Shown piece after piece: positions 19,819 through 19,846 of a stretch of 19,846 nucleotides of DNA (the stretch's first letter is position 1; each line of letters begins with the position of its first letter). The notes under the pieces were generated by a model. It made no database searches. It was given only the letters and a program-made list of their open reading frames with translations, and was not told the DNA's origin. Made by a program: the position numbers and the translations under genes. The stretch is from Smittium mucronatum. Taxonomy: Eukaryota; Kickxellomycota; Harpellomycetes; Harpellales; Legeriomycetaceae. The stretch lies in the NCBI GenBank assembly GCA_001953115.1, contig LSSL01002222.1:1-19846 (forward strand), read 5' to 3'.

Positions 19819-19846
19819 TTTTTTTTTTTTTTTTTTTTTTTTTTTT
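19819..19846. repeat. Terminal T28 homopolymer
   Basis: The window ends in 28 consecutive T. It may be the poly(A) tail of a minus-strand retroelement lying to the right of the window, or simply the homopolymer at which the assembly stopped. Confidence 0.8.

Overview
The window looks like a piece of an AT-rich fungal genome, most likely an ascomycete. The main evidence is one intact, intronless gene on the minus strand (896-2149) for an Ssh4/Ear1-type adaptor of the Rsp5 ubiquitin ligase, an architecture typical of yeasts and their relatives. Homopolymer runs at both edges (C-rich at base 1, T28 at the right end) suggest that the window is a whole contig, or nearly one.

Layout. (1) 1-895: moderate GC, with a possible 51-codon minus-strand gene (259-414) preceded by a dense group of CCAAT boxes. 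(2) 896-2149: the SSH4-like gene. (3) 2150-5030: its long upstream region, with no recognisable gene. It holds a period-6 pyrimidine-rich tract with a G-quadruplex motif on the minus strand (2752-2950) and roughly thirty CCAAT/ATTGG motifs. (4) From about 5 kb to the right end the sequence becomes very AT-rich and contains no intact gene. It is a graveyard of transposons: a Mutator-like (MULE) element with ~120 bp terminal inverted repeats (5221-8719) and a decayed transposase (6078-6960), a short hAT-end-like palindromic unit (10803-10914), a decayed hAT transposase (12440-13863), and a decayed LINE reverse transcriptase on the minus strand (18300-19297).

How it fits together. The only clear functional locus is the SSH4-like gene, a membrane adaptor that would guide endosomal and vacuolar protein sorting. 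The rest of the right side is non-coding, shaped by transposon insertion followed by strong mutation towards A/T. The relics lost catalytic residues and gained stops and frameshifts. The pattern is compatible with RIP-like C-to-T mutation, with long neutral decay, or with an AT-rich heterochromatic block such as a regional centromere or subtelomere; sequence alone cannot separate these. The transposon calls rest on conserved protein motifs read by eye from translations.
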